The translations under genes were made by a program, and so were the position numbers. A stretch of DNA of 64,000 nucleotides from Panonychus citri (lineage: Eukaryota; Arthropoda; Arachnida; Trombidiformes; Tetranychidae). Position 1 is the first letter of the stretch. Every line of letters starts with the position of its first letter. The stretch lies in contig NW_026515539.1 of NCBI RefSeq assembly GCF_014898815.1, positions 1,736,001 to 1,800,000 of the forward strand, written 5' to 3'. The notes beneath the pieces are model-generated. The model saw only the letters and a list, made by a program, of their open reading frames with translations. It ran no database searches and had not been told where the DNA came from. Below, piece after piece: positions 11,645 through 25,100 of the stretch.

Positions 11645-13509
11645 ATCTAAATAATCTCAACGTCAACTTAATAGTTTATCCCTAAATCTCAACTCAGTAT
11701 AAAGAAATAACTTCCAACGATTAAGAAAGGGCAGAAATTAAATATTTGTTAAAGTTTTCTTCGAAACTCTTTGAGAAAATCTTGAAGACAAGAGAGGAAA
11801 AACTCATCAAACTAAATCAACAACAAACCACAATTAACGATGCCATTATTTTTATTGATCTTCATGTAATCTTTTAATTTCTCATCTCTCCAAGAAGCAA
11901 ATCTCTCTGTCCAGTATTTTCCAAAGTTAACTCTGTACTTTTATCACATCATCTGAACTTTGATTATTTGCCAATAATTAGCGATTCCTCTCTTGATTGA
12001 GTAAACATTTCCTCAACGTTTACGTTTCTGGAGGCTTGTAACTGGAAATGGTTTCTCTTTAAAACTTTACAATCAACAAGAAAACAACATTGTTTACTAA
12101 TTAACTTTACCAATTACGGCAATTTGGAGATACTTGGTTCTTTTCAATTTCTTCAAAAAACTTTTCTACTCTTCACTGAAACTCTCAGTCTCTTCCTCAT
12201 CTTCCATTAACTAATCATCATCTTCAACGAGCAACTACAACTTTTAAATTAATCAAATCACCATGGTTAATGTTTCCATGCTTTTACAATTTTCTTATCA
12301 TGTAGAGTCTCAACTCCAATCAACCTTTTTTTTTTGGAATCTCTTATTTCTGGAATCGCTGTTCATATCCCTCAAGTTCACTAATTATATCATGAACATC
12401 GAGTTCAATCGTTAGCATTTAACATCAGCATGAAACCACCGTCGTCGTCGTCATTAACTCAGACCTGTCAAGATTTTCTAGTCAACAAATGGATTAATCT
12501 CATAAAATCAGCGTATTTCCTGATAGTTGATCGTCTATTTTATTGCTACTCACACTCACTAATCATCACCCTAAATCTCTGATCATTTTAATTTCTCATC
12601 AACTCTCAACAACACCAACAACGCATCAAACATCATCAATTGGATTAAATCTCACTCACCTTTAGAGTTGCACAATGATTACACCATCGCCTTAATATTA
12701 TTATTTTCATGGTGATCAGATGACAATCTAAACCAATAACACGAAAAGACAAAGACTTAACAAGCTTAATTTAACCAAATGGAAAAGAAAACATTGGAAA
12801 AAACGACTTGATTAATTCATTCATTGATTGCTAATTAATGTTACTATTACTAATCACTATTATTGGTACTTATGGCGATTTCAATCATGCAAAGAATTTC
12901 GGGTTTTCTTCAATTTTCTCATCACCTCCCATCTCTTTGCTTAATTCATCAATGAAACAATTATTATCACTATTAACTATTATTAACTAAACTATTATTA
13001 CAATACTATGATTATTATTATTATTATTACTATTGCAGTTACATATAATTATTAACAACCCGGTATTAGTTTGTAATGTGAGCTTACCAACTCTTAACAA
13101 TGTGTAAAACCTGTAAAACATAAATGTAAACACTAACTAACTAATTAACTAACAGAATGTTAATCAACTCTTTTTAAGCCACGATCAACATGACAACAAA
13201 AAAATAATCTTAATAATTCAACATAAAAAAGGAAATTGATGTTAACCTTTCCCCCATTTTCTTGTGGCTTCTCAGCTTTTATTTTCATAAATAAATATAA
13301 TCATTGATATTCCGACTAATTACAATTAAAGAAACAACAAAAATAATATCGCCTTGAAAATAAGAGTAAAAACAAACAGTAATCAATTTAAACTTCGCGA
13401 GTTTAGTCACAATTTTTAGATCGATAGTCGTTGGTTAACAGTTGGAACGAAATAATTTATAACTTTAAACTAAATTATGAGCACTTTGTTTAATTGTTTT
13501 GATTTGATT
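11645..13509. other. Gene-free interval between convergent MAGI and bystin (probable 3' UTRs)
   Basis: No coding sequence supported. It is AT-rich with ATC/ATT runs. AATAAA lies at 13290-13295 on the plus strand, and TTTTATT at about 13276-13282 is a minus-strand AATAAAA. The MAGI 3' UTR could thus be about 1.65 kb and the bystin 3' UTR about 0.23 kb, meeting tail to tail or overlapping slightly. Confidence 0.4.
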
Positions 13510-14918
13510 CTATTCATTCATTTGGGGTTGAAGGTGAGACAAAATAACAGGGGTGATTTTTTGATGACGATGAACTTTACAAAGGTCAGTGAGAGCATCT
13601 TTCTGTTCATCTGACATATCTTTCGAGTAATTTTCAGCGAATGATAAAAACGATTGATACCAAAGAACGTGCAAGACTCTTGAATCTGAAGAAAATCGTA
13701 AAAAGTGGGCAACAATTGCATCGATAACACGATAAGGTAACGCGTACTTTTTTCTTATTAAAGTTAATAAGAATATACTATTTGCACCAGAATAATCCAT
13801 CTCCGCGATTTTCAACATGGCGGCACACGAATGCATCAATGGAACACTACATTTAGCTAATATACTGGAGATGATAACGGCTTCTCGAAGAGTACAGTCA
13901 CCATCCTGACATAAAGGTAATACGATACCTGAAAAGGGAAAAACATATAAAAAGTTAATTGAAAAAAATTAGTTAGAAATTGTGAGCTCACCTTTGTAAA
14001 AAGCTCCAGGTTTGAACAAAGCTTTTCTAAGAGCTTGGTAAAGGTGAACATTTAAACGTTTATATTCAGCGATTTCATCACGAATTCTTGGTAAAAGAAT
14101 CAAATTAAAGAATCTTTGAGCCATTTTCTCTTTTAAATTAGCTGTAAACAGACGAGTTGCTTGATACATTGCTGCTGATGTCCAATTATCTGGACCAGTT
14201 ATTGCTAATATTTGTTCCCAGTTGGAAAGAGCTGGAATAATTTTAAAAGCTTTAGGTATTTTACCAGATCGATATCTTGAAAGGACAAGTTTAACACCTT
14301 TATAAAGTTCGACAACTTCTTTATCAAGATCTTGTAATTTAACACTGGCAACATCAGAAAATTGGGTATTAACCTCTGTTTCCTTTTCTTTTAACTTTTC
14401 CATGATATAATCAGCAAGAGTTTTCTTATCCTGTTGTTTGTGCGTCATAAACATTTCAAGCGCTTTTTCATCAGCAGCATCAATTTTCAAATCTTTGTAA
14501 TAATCATCCTGGTCATTGATATTAACCAAACAATCATCATCTTTTTTATCATCATCGTCTCCACCAGCCATGGTTAAATGATCCATTACAGGACCAAGTT
14601 CCTTTGAAACATCATCTCTTAAACCTAACTCCTCTTCCAATTCCTCTTGTTGATTCCGAGCTTGAGTCAAAATTTTCTTACTTGTTCTCCCATCGATAAA
14701 CTGGAAAGCAAACATTTCATAGAAAAACAAAATATTAGTCAAAATAAAAACAAAAACAGAGAAACAGAAACAATTACCTGATCAAAAGATTCAATAGAAT
14801 CATTTTTTTTACCAAATCGAGATGATGGTTTAACAACAGCATCTTCTTCCAATTGTTGGGCTAAAGGTAAATTCCTGCCAACATTAGCAACATTCTTTTT
14901 AGACCTCCACTTAGGCAT
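13510..14918 (-). CDS. bys: Bystin, 40S ribosome biogenesis factor
   Basis: Three exons in phase: 14918-14778, 14700-13992 and 13928-13510, 422 residues (human BYSL 437). It starts MPKWRSKK and carries an acidic middle (GGDDDDKKDDD) and the conserved bystin core: RYRSGKIPKAFKIIP, NWTSAAMYQATRLF, FFNLILLPRIRDEI, CTLREAV, MLKIAEMDYSGANSIF and KKYALPYRV. Bystin (yeast Enp1) is part of the small-subunit processome and of late pre-40S particles in nucleolus and cytoplasm, and in mammals also binds trophinin-associated proteins. Its start codon lies 472 bp from that of CK2 beta on the other strand, so the two growth-related genes probably share a promoter. Nothing looks damaged. Confidence 0.96.
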
Positions 14919-15390
14919 TATAACTAAATTAATCAAATTACGGTAACAAAAACAATCAAATTGAAAACAATTAAAGGAACAAAAAATTAAACCAAATTGT
15001 GTTCACCAAAATACCAGACACATGTTGAGAAAAAATCACAATTTAAATGAAGAAAATGTGGTGACATCTTGTGGAAAATGAATGCGAATAAAAAAGAAAA
15101 GCCTCAAGACGCATGACCGATCTGTCGCTTCAATTGTTCGCCCAATCAAATCGATAGATGTCACTAGTAAATCGTCTTTCTTTTTTTCGTGTCGACATTT
15201 TTCTCTTACTTTTTTCTCTTTCTTGTTCAAATAAAAAGTGTTCAATGCGAAAGAGAGGAAAAGAGAGAGGGTTGTTCTTGAGTTGATTGTTTTGTTTATG
15301 TTGTTTGATTGGTGAATCTTACTAATTGTTGTAATTAATTTAGTTTTTAGATTAATTTTTTGTCTTTTATTTAATTTTCATAAGTAAATA
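14919..15390. promoter_or_regulatory. Shared divergent promoter bystin / CK2 beta
   Basis: A 472-bp non-coding gap between two ATGs facing away from each other. TC-rich and A-rich tracts are present and no TATA box is evident. The arrangement implies a bidirectional housekeeping promoter; this is inferred from layout only. Confidence 0.45.
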
Positions 15391-16185
15391 ATGTCTTCTT
15401 CTGAAGAGGTTTCTTGGATTTCTTGGTTTTGTGGTTTACGGGGCAATGAATTTTTCTGTGAAGTTGATGAGGATTATATTCAAGATAAATTTAACCTTAC
15501 TGGATTATCTGACAGTGTACCACATTATAGACAAGCATTGGATATGATTCTTGACCTGGAACCGGACGATGAACTGGAAGATAATCCGAGTCACAGTGAT
15601 GTCGTTGAACAAGCCGCTGAAATGTTATATGGTCTGATACATGCTCGTTACATTTTAACCAATCGTGGAATCGCCCTTATGATTGAGAAATATCAAAATG
15701 GTGAATTTTCAACATGTCCGAGAGTTTATTGCGAAAATCAGCAGCTTCTTCCAATTGGTAAGTTTTTTTCTTCTTCTACTTTCAATCAATTGTTTTTATA
15801 TTATTGATAAGAACCGTAAAACTAATGTCATTCTTTATTCTTTTCTCTTTTTTCATTCTCCTATTTTTCTTTTATTTATATTTCAGGTTTGTCTGACATT
15901 CCCGGTGAAGCAATGGTCAAAGTGTATTGTCCAAAATGTAATGATGTGTATAATCCTAAATCAAGTCGTCACCAACACACCGATGGTGCTTATTTCGGCA
16001 CTGGATTTCCTCATATGCTTTTTATGGTACACCCTGAATATCGACCTAAAAAACCAACATCCCAATTTGTCCCACGTTTATATGGCTTCAAGATACATCC
16101 ACTGGCTTACCAATTACAACAGCAAGCAGCAGCTAATCATAAACCAATTAGACCAATTACTTATGCCAACAGTAACAAAAGGTAG
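15391..16185 (+). CDS. CkIIbeta: Casein kinase 2 regulatory subunit beta
   Basis: Two exons: 15391-15757 and 15887-16185, split inside a Gly codon; 221 residues (human CSNK2B 215). The N-terminus MSSSEEVSWISWFCGLRGNE carries the autophosphorylation serines. An acidic loop (DLEPDDELEDN) follows. The zinc-binding cysteines are CPRVYC and CPKCNDVY, which form the dimer interface. The C-terminal half includes GTGFPHMLFMVHPEYRPK, which contacts the alpha catalytic subunit. CK2 beta assembles the CK2 tetramer and steers its substrate choice in nucleus and cytoplasm. Sequence conservation is very high throughout. The C-terminal tail is slightly extended and Gln/Ala-rich. Polyadenylation signals follow about 100 bp after the stop. 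Confidence 0.98.
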
Positions 16186-16283
16186 AAAATTAATTAGAAA
16201 CTAACTGATAGCCATAAGCCCAAAAAATAACAACAAAAAAACCTTATTCTTTCCTTCCCGTTCCCCACCAAATATCTCACAAG

Positions 16284-16296
16284 AATAAAGAATAAA
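16284..16296 (+). terminator. Two AATAAA polyadenylation signals for CK2 beta
   Basis: AATAAA occurs at 16284-16289 and again at 16291-16296, about 100 bp past the CK2 beta stop. The position fits 3' end formation of a short 3' UTR. Confidence 0.55.
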
Positions 16297-16713
16297 AAGC
16301 CTAACTTGTCTTTATAATTTATCTTTTTACAAGAATTTTTTGTTCGCCTCTCCCTGTAAAAAAAAGAAGATGATTAACAAAGATCAGATGTAATGATGAA
16401 TCGTTAATCAATCTCAAAAAAAGAGAAAATGAAAACACTGAGAGATGATTAATTGTGATCACTGAAAGACTTTTCTTTTAATAGAAACTGTTGAAAAAAA
16501 AACAGCTAATAGAAAGTGTAGATTATAATCACAGAGGAACGTAATTATCATTTTGCTTCACAATTAATCGGTTAAATTGTCATCGTCGATGAGAAAATGT
16601 TGATCAAGTGAAACTCATGGTGGTAAATTGTTTTCTCTTCTTCTCTGTTTGTTGTTTCCATTAATTTCCCTTCTCATGGATATGTAAGTTTGTTGATCAG
16701 TTTTTATTGATGA

Positions 16714-17184
16714 CTATTTGCCGATCCGTTGAACAACCCATTCTTGTTGACAAAGAGGACATCGATTATTTTGTTGTACCCAAAGTGACATACAACAATT
16801 ATGAAATGAGTGATTACATTCACCCCAAACAGCAACACAATCATCTTGTTTATTATCAGCTTGACATCGGAGACAAGCATCCATCAGGATAACCCGACAA
16901 ATAGCACAGGTATCAGAGACTACATCCCATGACCACATGGCAACTGCATTCCATTTTTTCAGGGTAAACAATTTATTTGAATTACCACCGCCATTATTAT
17001 TGTTGTTGTTGTTGTTAATATTTAGATTATTATTATTATTGTTATTATTTAGATTGTTGTTGTTATTGTTGTTATTATTGTTATTGTTATTATTACCACC
17101 ATCCGGGGAATCTTGACCATCATTAGTTGCCATTGAATCTGAATAACCTCCATGTAAATTCATATTGTTATCCAAAATACTCAT
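16714..17184 (-). CDS. Roc2: RBX2/RNF7 RING-H2 subunit of cullin ubiquitin ligases
   Basis: Single exon, 156 residues. The C-terminal 80 residues are almost the same as human RNF7: LKKWNAVAMWSWDV, CAICRV, CLRCQADNKQDDC, WGECNHSFHNCC and RCPLCQQEWVVQRIGK, with all zinc ligands of the RING-H2 fold present. RBX2 recruits E2 enzymes, mainly to CUL5 complexes, and promotes neddylation. The N-terminal extension is unusual: after about 30 ordinary residues there is a tract of roughly 30 asparagines broken by a few Leu and Ile, then GGGNSN. The tract is encoded by AAT/AAC repeats (16990-17095) and may be length-polymorphic. The gene is convergent with CK2 beta (528 bp between stops), and the gap shows no other gene. 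Confidence 0.97.
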   Translation of the reverse strand: MSILDNNMNLHGGYSDSMATNDGQDSPDGGNNNNNNNNNNNNNNLNNNNNNNNLNINNNNNNNNGGGNSNKLFTLKKWNAVAMWSWDVVSDTCAICRVILMDACLRCQADNKQDDCVAVWGECNHSFHNCCMSLWVQQNNRCPLCQQEWVVQRIGK

Positions 17185-20100
17185 TTCTCATTAACTGATC
17201 ACACAAACAAACAAAAAAGAGAAACAAAAACAAAAGAGAAAATTTTAACAAAAATCGTTCAATTAAAACTCATAATATGTTAACAATTTTATGTTCAGAA
17301 AACTACTTTTTCTCATCAAATTTTCTAATTAAAATACTTGGAGTTTATTCACAATAATTAAACAAAGAAACAAAGAGAATTAAAATCAAAACAATTTAAA
17401 AGGACAATCAACTTAAGTTGAATGAAGTCAAACTCAGAATGACAACAAGATAAAGTGAATCGGTCCAACTTTTTTCTATTCCAACAGATGGCGTTACCAG
17501 TATTCTTTTTTTCGAAATTAATTTTTTTCCATTTTTGATTAATTTAGATTCTAATTAATTAGTGTTTCTTTTTAATGTGAATTTTAATGGCGTTTGTTAA
17601 GAGTTTAAATCTTTTTGAAATTATGAGAGTTCTTTGATTTTCTTGGTGTGTTTATGGTTCTCTTTGAGTTGTGTGTTTAATTTCTTGTTGATTCTTTTTT
17701 CATCTATACAATTTAATGGACAGAATTTTGATTAATTGATTGAGCTTTTGGAAGAATTGAAATTAGTCTTAATATGGTTGAATTGTGATTCTTTTTTTTT
17801 TACTTTTCTTCATTGTTCTTGTCTTTATTGGCACTCACTGGAATCAATATGTAACCAAAATACTTTCAAGTGAAATCGTCATAAATATTTAGCTCATTTC
17901 TTTTTGGTTTGATATTAGTTTTCTTAGTTAACAGTTGATTGAACCATGAAATTGAACAGCCATTAATTGGATTCATGGGAGTGATATGGTTGTCACAGTT
18001 CTCATCAGTGATTTATATACATTTTCATCTTTAAATGAGAGAGAGAGAGCGAGAATGTAAAATATTATTCGATCATGTTCACCCAAAGACCTGCAGTTGA
18101 AAATCCAAAGGAAAAGATATAACCAGGAAGAAGATGCTAACAAGACGATGGTGGAAAAGAATCAAGAATAAGTCTCACCAATGGAACATAGAATTTATCA
18201 AAATAACAATTTCCTTCCTTCCTTCCGTCTAACCTTCCATCTTTAACCTCTAAACCATATTCCTTATTATTCTAATAGATCGATCTCATCATCATCCGTA
18301 TCGTTCATCATTCATCCGTTAATAATGAGCTTTTTTCAAGATTCCACTTATGGACCAATTAACTCACTTTGTCCAGAGTAAAACAAAAAGATTAGGCCAC
18401 AAAGTCCAGCAAAGGAAAACACGGAAAGACGAAGACAGAAAGAGAGAGAGACCTCACATTAAGGAGGAAAAAGATATATTAATATTTTTCATCAATTCTG
18501 TTTCCTTTTTCTTTTCTTCCTTCTTTGATGAGGTTGATAATGACTTTTTCACACCTTAATAGATTACATCAAGACAGAATGTATCCTAAGAGGAAGATGA
18601 GAGAGAGAGAAAAGAAACTGTCATCAACCTCGAAGATGAAGGGAAAAAAAGTTCTATGAAACTAACAGTTTTTTCCTCCTCCTTTTTTTATCTTCTTCTA
18701 TCTTCCACCTTCTCTCTCATCATCATCATCATCATTATTCTAGTGACTCTTGACCCTCTGTCGTTCTCTATGATAATATTGTCATTGCATAAAATCAACT
18801 TCCTGTGACATGAATTATCTTCCTCATCTCATCCTCTTCTGATGAAGAAGTCAAGATAATGTGACATCTTTTCATCTGAAATTCTGTTTGACAAACTTTT
18901 CTTTTCTTCCTCTTACAAAACTAACAAATTAAAACTAAATAATTTACTCTTAATTTGTTCAACAATTAACCTGATGGAAGAAAAATTTCAGCAACAAATA
19001 ACAAAATCTCATAAGTAGTAACAATAACACAAACGCTCGTTTACAACTCAACTAATTGTCATTGTGATCAATTAAATGTCACAGAACAAAACTAAACAAT
19101 TGATTACAATTAAAAATGAATCTCCTGATTAGATAATTTCAATGCCAATCAAGCAAAGCTATTTACAATTGCGTGACTGCTTTTAAAGGAAAAGTGGTAA
19201 AAACAACATAACCGGACCACAGTTAGTTGATTGTCAATAATCAACATTAAACAACAGTTAATAATGTATATTGATTGTTGTTATAAATATTTTGTTCCTA
19301 CTCTATTATAATCAACTCAAGTCTCGGTTGGCCAACTTTTCAAATGATCAATAACCCATAGGATGAAGCAAAGGAACAGTTTCAAGCCAAAGATCATATC
19401 ATCATTTTGAAAAAAAGAAGAGAAAAACTTGAACCAAATCTCGAGGGACTCATCTTTTATCTTCCACATCATCCTCATCTTCATCCTTCTCTCTCTCTCT
19501 CTCTCTCTCTTTCTGATGATTATTATCATCATGAAATAATACGAATCCCTGTAAACTCTTGGGTACAAACAACAACAAAGACACAAAAAGATGCTCATGA
19601 TAACATCCAATGTTTTTTTCCATTTACAACTAATCATCATATTCAATTGGGAAAAAAAAGATGATTATGATCATAATAATGTTAACACTTAGTACTGATT
19701 ATCAACAATTTACTTTTCATCACCAGAAAATACAAAATAATAACGCAAATGAATCAATCTATTGATATTATGAAACAAGTAAAGTTGTCAAATTTTCAAA
19801 TGTAATCGTTTTTAAAGTAACTTATCAAATTGTAACTAAACACAATTAAATAACGTAAGTAACAAATGGATATATTAAATTTAGTTAACAATTAGATTAT
19901 AATTGTTTCTACTCTTTGGATAAAAATTTACAATTCAATCGTAAAGTTAACTATTTAAATATTAATGGAAAATGCAAAAGTTTCAATGAAATGATTACTC
20001 TGATTAAGGAAGTAAAAGATTTCCCATTGAAATTCATTGAACCGATTAAACAGTGAGAGAGACATTGATAGTTATCCATTCATAAAGAGAGATCCACTTA

Positions 20101-22199
20101 CCCACCGCCATCAACTACCCACCGCTCAGTTCCCACCTCCCACCTCAAAGTGTAAACGTAAAAACAATGGCGATTGAATCAATATAAATAATTAAAGAGA
20201 TGAGTTAACAATTTGACAAGTTTCACTACAATTTACTGATCCCAAATCATGGAGAGAAACAATTTAATGTCCATTAGTAAATTGTTGCTGTTGATACAAC
20301 AATATGATTACATTATCACAACAATCAAATGATATCAATCAATGCGAAATATAGTTAATCATGTTTACCTTTTCTTTGATTCTAGTAATTGGATTAACCA
20401 AATGGATCAATGGTTATAATTGTTGTTGTTTTCTCTGATTATTATTTATACTCATCTGACCTCATTTTGATCATTATGATTATCATCTTGATTATGATTA
20501 AGATGATTAAGATTATTCTGTGTGGCCAATTAAAGTTTTCTTCTTCTATCCTATCAAACTCCTTAATCCTAACCTACTAATCTTCAATCATCTTAATCAT
20601 TGTAAGTTAATTCGAGTTGACAGTTAACCTCTTATCTTCATCTCTCCTTAACCTTTACACTGGAAATTGTTTTTTCTTCAACAATAAATTAATTGTTCAA
20701 ATCACTTTAATTTGGTGAAAAAGTTTTTCTAAACAAAATTGTTGAACCTTTTTGATCAATGTCAAACTACAACAATGGAAAACATGATTAAATTAGATTG
20801 GCTGATGATTTAAATTGATTTGAAAAGTATAACAACATGATGATGATGAAAAAATCGTCATCAAATTTGATCAGAATCAATAAATTGCTTTTCAGCCTTT
20901 GAACATGTCAGATAGGAAAAGGGAATGGAACGAGATGATTTTCGAAAAATGAGAATTCGAGAAAAGAAATTGAATTGTGAACATGAGAATTCATGGAAAT
21001 TCAGGAGAAAGATTCAAGCAGAATCTATACTCATTCTCTGTGGAATATCAACTCTCATCTTGAGAGAGAAAAGAGAGAGAGAGAGATAGAGAGAGAGAGA
21101 GAAGAAAAATAGAAAGAGAAAAAGAAGGAGAAAAAGGCGGATAGAAGAAGAGATTATTTATCTTCCACTCGAAGGCGGGTTTGTCTTCTCTCATTGGTTA
21201 TCATTGGGAATTCGAGGCGGATACAAAGTGATGAAGATGAAGATGAAGATGATGAGATTTTGCTTGAAGAAAGAAAGAAAGAGAAAGAGAGATAATAAAA
21301 TCGAAAAAAAAAATTCGTTTTTCATGATTCTCTCCATGAGTTCATATTCTCAATGAGTTTGAATCTTTTCTTCTGTGCGACATTCAAATGATTATCATTA
21401 TTATCTCACATTGACGATAAATCAAATCAATAATCATCTCCATCATCATCATCATCATTATCATTATCATCGCCATTTTGTTTTGATAATCAAAAGTTAA
21501 TCAAATTTTTCTGGTTCTGTTTAAATGTTAACAATTCAACCTAAGAGTTGATTGGATGCGTTTCAATCTTGATATTCAGTTAATCACTTTATAAATAACC
21601 GTTAATTGCTACTTATAAATATATCAGTTAATTATCATGATAATCAGCAAGTGAATTAACTTATTTGTATGATTAAATCACCAATATAATTAACTAATTA
21701 ACGGACTAGTGTTTGTGTTGTTTTTTTTATGTTTATCTATTCAACATTATCATCAACATTATCAGCGTTGATTATCAATCAATTGGCAATTGATTAACAA
21801 ATAACAACAATTAGTTGATTGAAAATTTATCTATAATCCAAAGGAATATGTTAATTGATCATCTTCATCATCTTCTTCCTCTGGTTATCATCACCATGAA
21901 AATCATGTTATAGATTTTGAATCAATCTTGAATTTTTTTTTTGAAAAATTCTGGTTCAAGAATCAAAGTGAAATCATGATTAGTGATTACAATCAAGGAA
22001 TTGAATTAAGTTGAAATTGTAAACCCGTAAAAACTGTTTGTGCAATACAATGGAGCTTAACAACAACAATTAGTTAATTGTCGACAGACCAACAACAATA
22101 GTTTTATCATTAATCTGATTTTTTGTGATCTTTTCTTTAAGTGTTACATTTACATTTCTTTCGTGATTTTGTCAATCTAATTGTAATCAATTAATCAAC
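17185..22199. other. 5-kb gene-free region upstream of mab-21
   Basis: No exon, RNA gene or transposon could be supported. The DNA is AT-rich with GA/CT microsatellites (18035-18055, 18440-18455, 19490-19512, 21065-21105) and ATC runs. A C-rich island at 20101-20160 contains CCCACCGC twice (20101-20108 and 20118-20125) followed by repeated CCCACCTC. Open frames here are short and low in complexity. The region probably contains the 5' UTR, promoter and enhancers of mab-21; this is inferred from position. Confidence 0.4.
17481..17494 (+). promoter_or_regulatory. CTCF-like motif (CCAACAGATGGCGT)
   Basis: The 14-mer CCAACAGATGGCGT fits the animal CTCF core CCASYAGRKGGCRS at 12 of 14 positions. 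It sits about 300 bp upstream of RBX2 at the left limit of the mab-21 gene-free DNA. A closely similar site, CAAC-T-AGATGGCGTT, lies at 38231. A YY1-like reading (ATGGCG) is the main alternative. Confidence 0.4.
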
Positions 22200-25100
22200 A
22201 TGTTAGTGCCCGCGGATTCATTGGTAACACCTAAATTGTTGTACCATCTAAATAAGTACTGTGCCGAAAGGGTTAGTTATCGAAGAGGACAAATCGCCAA
22301 AACAATTAGGGAAATTGTCAAGATCGTTCAAGATGTTTTGAAAGAGGTCGAAGTTCAAGAGCCTCGATTCATTTCCAGTTTAACTGAGTGTAATGGACAC
22401 TACGATGGTGACCGACCCTTGACCCAATTAAAAGGTTAATATAATAGTTAATTGTTTCAATTTCGTTTTCCTTTGGTTTAAATCAATCTCATTTTAGGTG
22501 AACAATTAAATAACTTCAACTCTCATCTTCATCATGGGAAAGTGAATATGTCAATGACTGGGAAATTATTTTCTTTTGGAAAATTTCAAACTCAATTAAC
22601 TGTGTCCAATCAATTAATTGATTCTGATTAAATTGTCGGACCAGAAAAAAAGTCACTTGAGTTAATCTAATCAATTCTGAGATCTGATTATAAACCATAA
22701 TTGTAATTAACCATGAAAAGTGTAACAAATTGACCCTTTTGATTGTGATCAAATCATCAATTCTGTGTGAAATTCACTCGTCATGACAATCAATTGTTTT
22801 ATACTGAAAATTTTTAGTATTTTAGTTAATTGTTATCACTATGATCAACATTTGTAGCAGTAATTTATTTTTAAAGTCCCTTGAGGTAACTAAACAGTAA
22901 TAACTTTGTACTTATTGATACTAATCAATAACTAACTAACCAACCAAGCTAATCGTTGATCATCTCAAACAATCATAAATCACTTTGTTTGTAAAACCAG
23001 AAGCAGATTAACAACAATCAAGGTTATTACAAATGATGATTATCTTTTGATAATCAAGGTAAATCAGGTGATGAGAGTTGAAGAAAAAGTAAAAGTAGAA
23101 AATGAGATTGATGTAAAATCCAAAGGGAAGGAAAAACAATAATAACATCCAATGAACCGGTTTCCATTTAGTTAATTGTGATATTTTTTTCTCTTTCTCT
23201 CTTTTATCTCCATCCTCATCTCCATCATGAATCAGGTCTTGAGGTTATCTCACCAAATGAATTTGAAGTTGTATTATATTTAAATCAAATGGGAGTGTTT
23301 AATTTTGTAGATGATGGATCTCTACCTGGATGCGCTGTCCTTAAGGTAATTATAAGTTATCATAACAATTTACTCATTGTTATTTGTTGTATTATCCAGA
23401 TCAATAAAGGAACCACTTGATGTTGGATTAGAAGATGAGAAAGATTTTGTTTTGATTATCCTCTCCACCTCTGTTGTAGTGTTACAATTGCTTCCTCATC
23501 ACTTTTGCTTTGGATTAAATGTCAAGATCTGTGATAATCAGGGTGATTTTCACTATTAGAATTGCAAAGAATTATAAATGTGAATTCTAAAAAAAAGTTA
23601 AGGTAACAATGAACCAGAAAACAAGAACACTAATTGTGATGATCAGCCTTCAATCTCCTTCCTTTGGTCGTTTTTGTTTACCACTGACTCTCTCCTCTTG
23701 TCTTCCCTCCTCAATCCTCCTGAGGCCTCATTGGCACGTGAAGTTGCACGTGTGATCATCGTCAATTGTTGTTGTATTAGTAATCACATATTAGGACAAT
23801 TGAGTGAAAGGTTACATTTTTTTTGTTACCTAAAAGAAAAACAGAAAAAAAAAGGGAAACGGTTAATGTTTTCATTTGTTTCTAATTGTCGTTTTAATCA
23901 TCAAATTAATCTCTTTCTGTTTTTTCTCAATCAACCAGATCATTGATTAATCTCTTGTATTTTTCTGATTAACTTATTACTTATTTCCTTCCTCGTCAAT
24001 TCTAATTTGATTAAATATTAAAGTTAAGTGTTTCTCTTTTTTTTGGGTTAGGTTAAAAAGGTAACATAAATTGTTGGCTTCTTATACTTTCACTCCTAAC
24101 AAACTATAATCATGTCATTATTAATTCAGTTGAGAAGATAAATTGAGATGAATAAGTGATGAGATCAATTTCAATATCTGAATTTGATTAAGGATCTTCT
24201 ATAATGTAGTGTATTTATATTTACCTTTATTGATTTGGAGGAGAAAAATAATTACGACCAATTAATAATTAACTGTCTCTCTTTGTCTCTCCAAATGTTT
24301 TAGCTTTCCGATGGTAGGAAAAGATCAATGTCTCTATGGGTCGAATTCATAACTGCCAGTGGTTATCTTTCAGCAAGAAAGATTCGCTCAAGGTTCCAAA
24401 CACTGGTAAGTTGATTAAATTGCAATTAAAAGAAAAAGAAAATGTTAATTAACCATTGGAAAAAAAAGAAATTAAATTTTACAATAGAATAGAAAAAAAT
24501 TGAGATCGAATCCCAATGAGATCCGATATTCGATCAGCTGTTAATTTCCCTCCTTCGGAAAGAGACAAAGGATTAGTTAATTGTTTCTATTTCTTTTTTG
24601 TTTGATTAATTACCATTTTTACTATGATTAATTTATTGTTCTTAACTTGAGTGATTACAATGGTTAATGGTTGGAATATGTTGCCACCATTTTCGTTTGT
24701 TTATCGGTTTGAGAGACAAAACCAACGGGCGGATATTGGTTTTCTCTTTTTGTCAGATTAACTTAATTTTCTCTCGTCTTTTTTTTCTCTAATTATTTTT
24801 GTCTACCTTTTCCTGCCCTCTGATTGTTATCTTGATTCCAGGTAGCTCAAGCTTGTGATAAAAGTACCTATCGAGATATGGTTAAGATGATTGGAGATAC
24901 TAGTGAAGTTAAACTTCGGATTAGAGAGCGTTATATTGTTCAGATTACTCCAGGTAAGATTTTCTCTTTTTCCTTTCTTTCCATTACTTATGGTTAATTA
25001 ATTTTCCGACTTTACTATTATATGTTTTCTAATTTAGCTTTTCGGTGCAGTGGTCTTTGGCCTCGATCAGCTGCCCATTGGCCTTTACCCGCTTGTCCAT

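Noticed and set aside
15683..16204. 173-residue plus-strand frame over CK2 beta
   Set aside because: Shifted frame crossing the CK2 beta intron; the real protein uses the other frame with clean splice sites.
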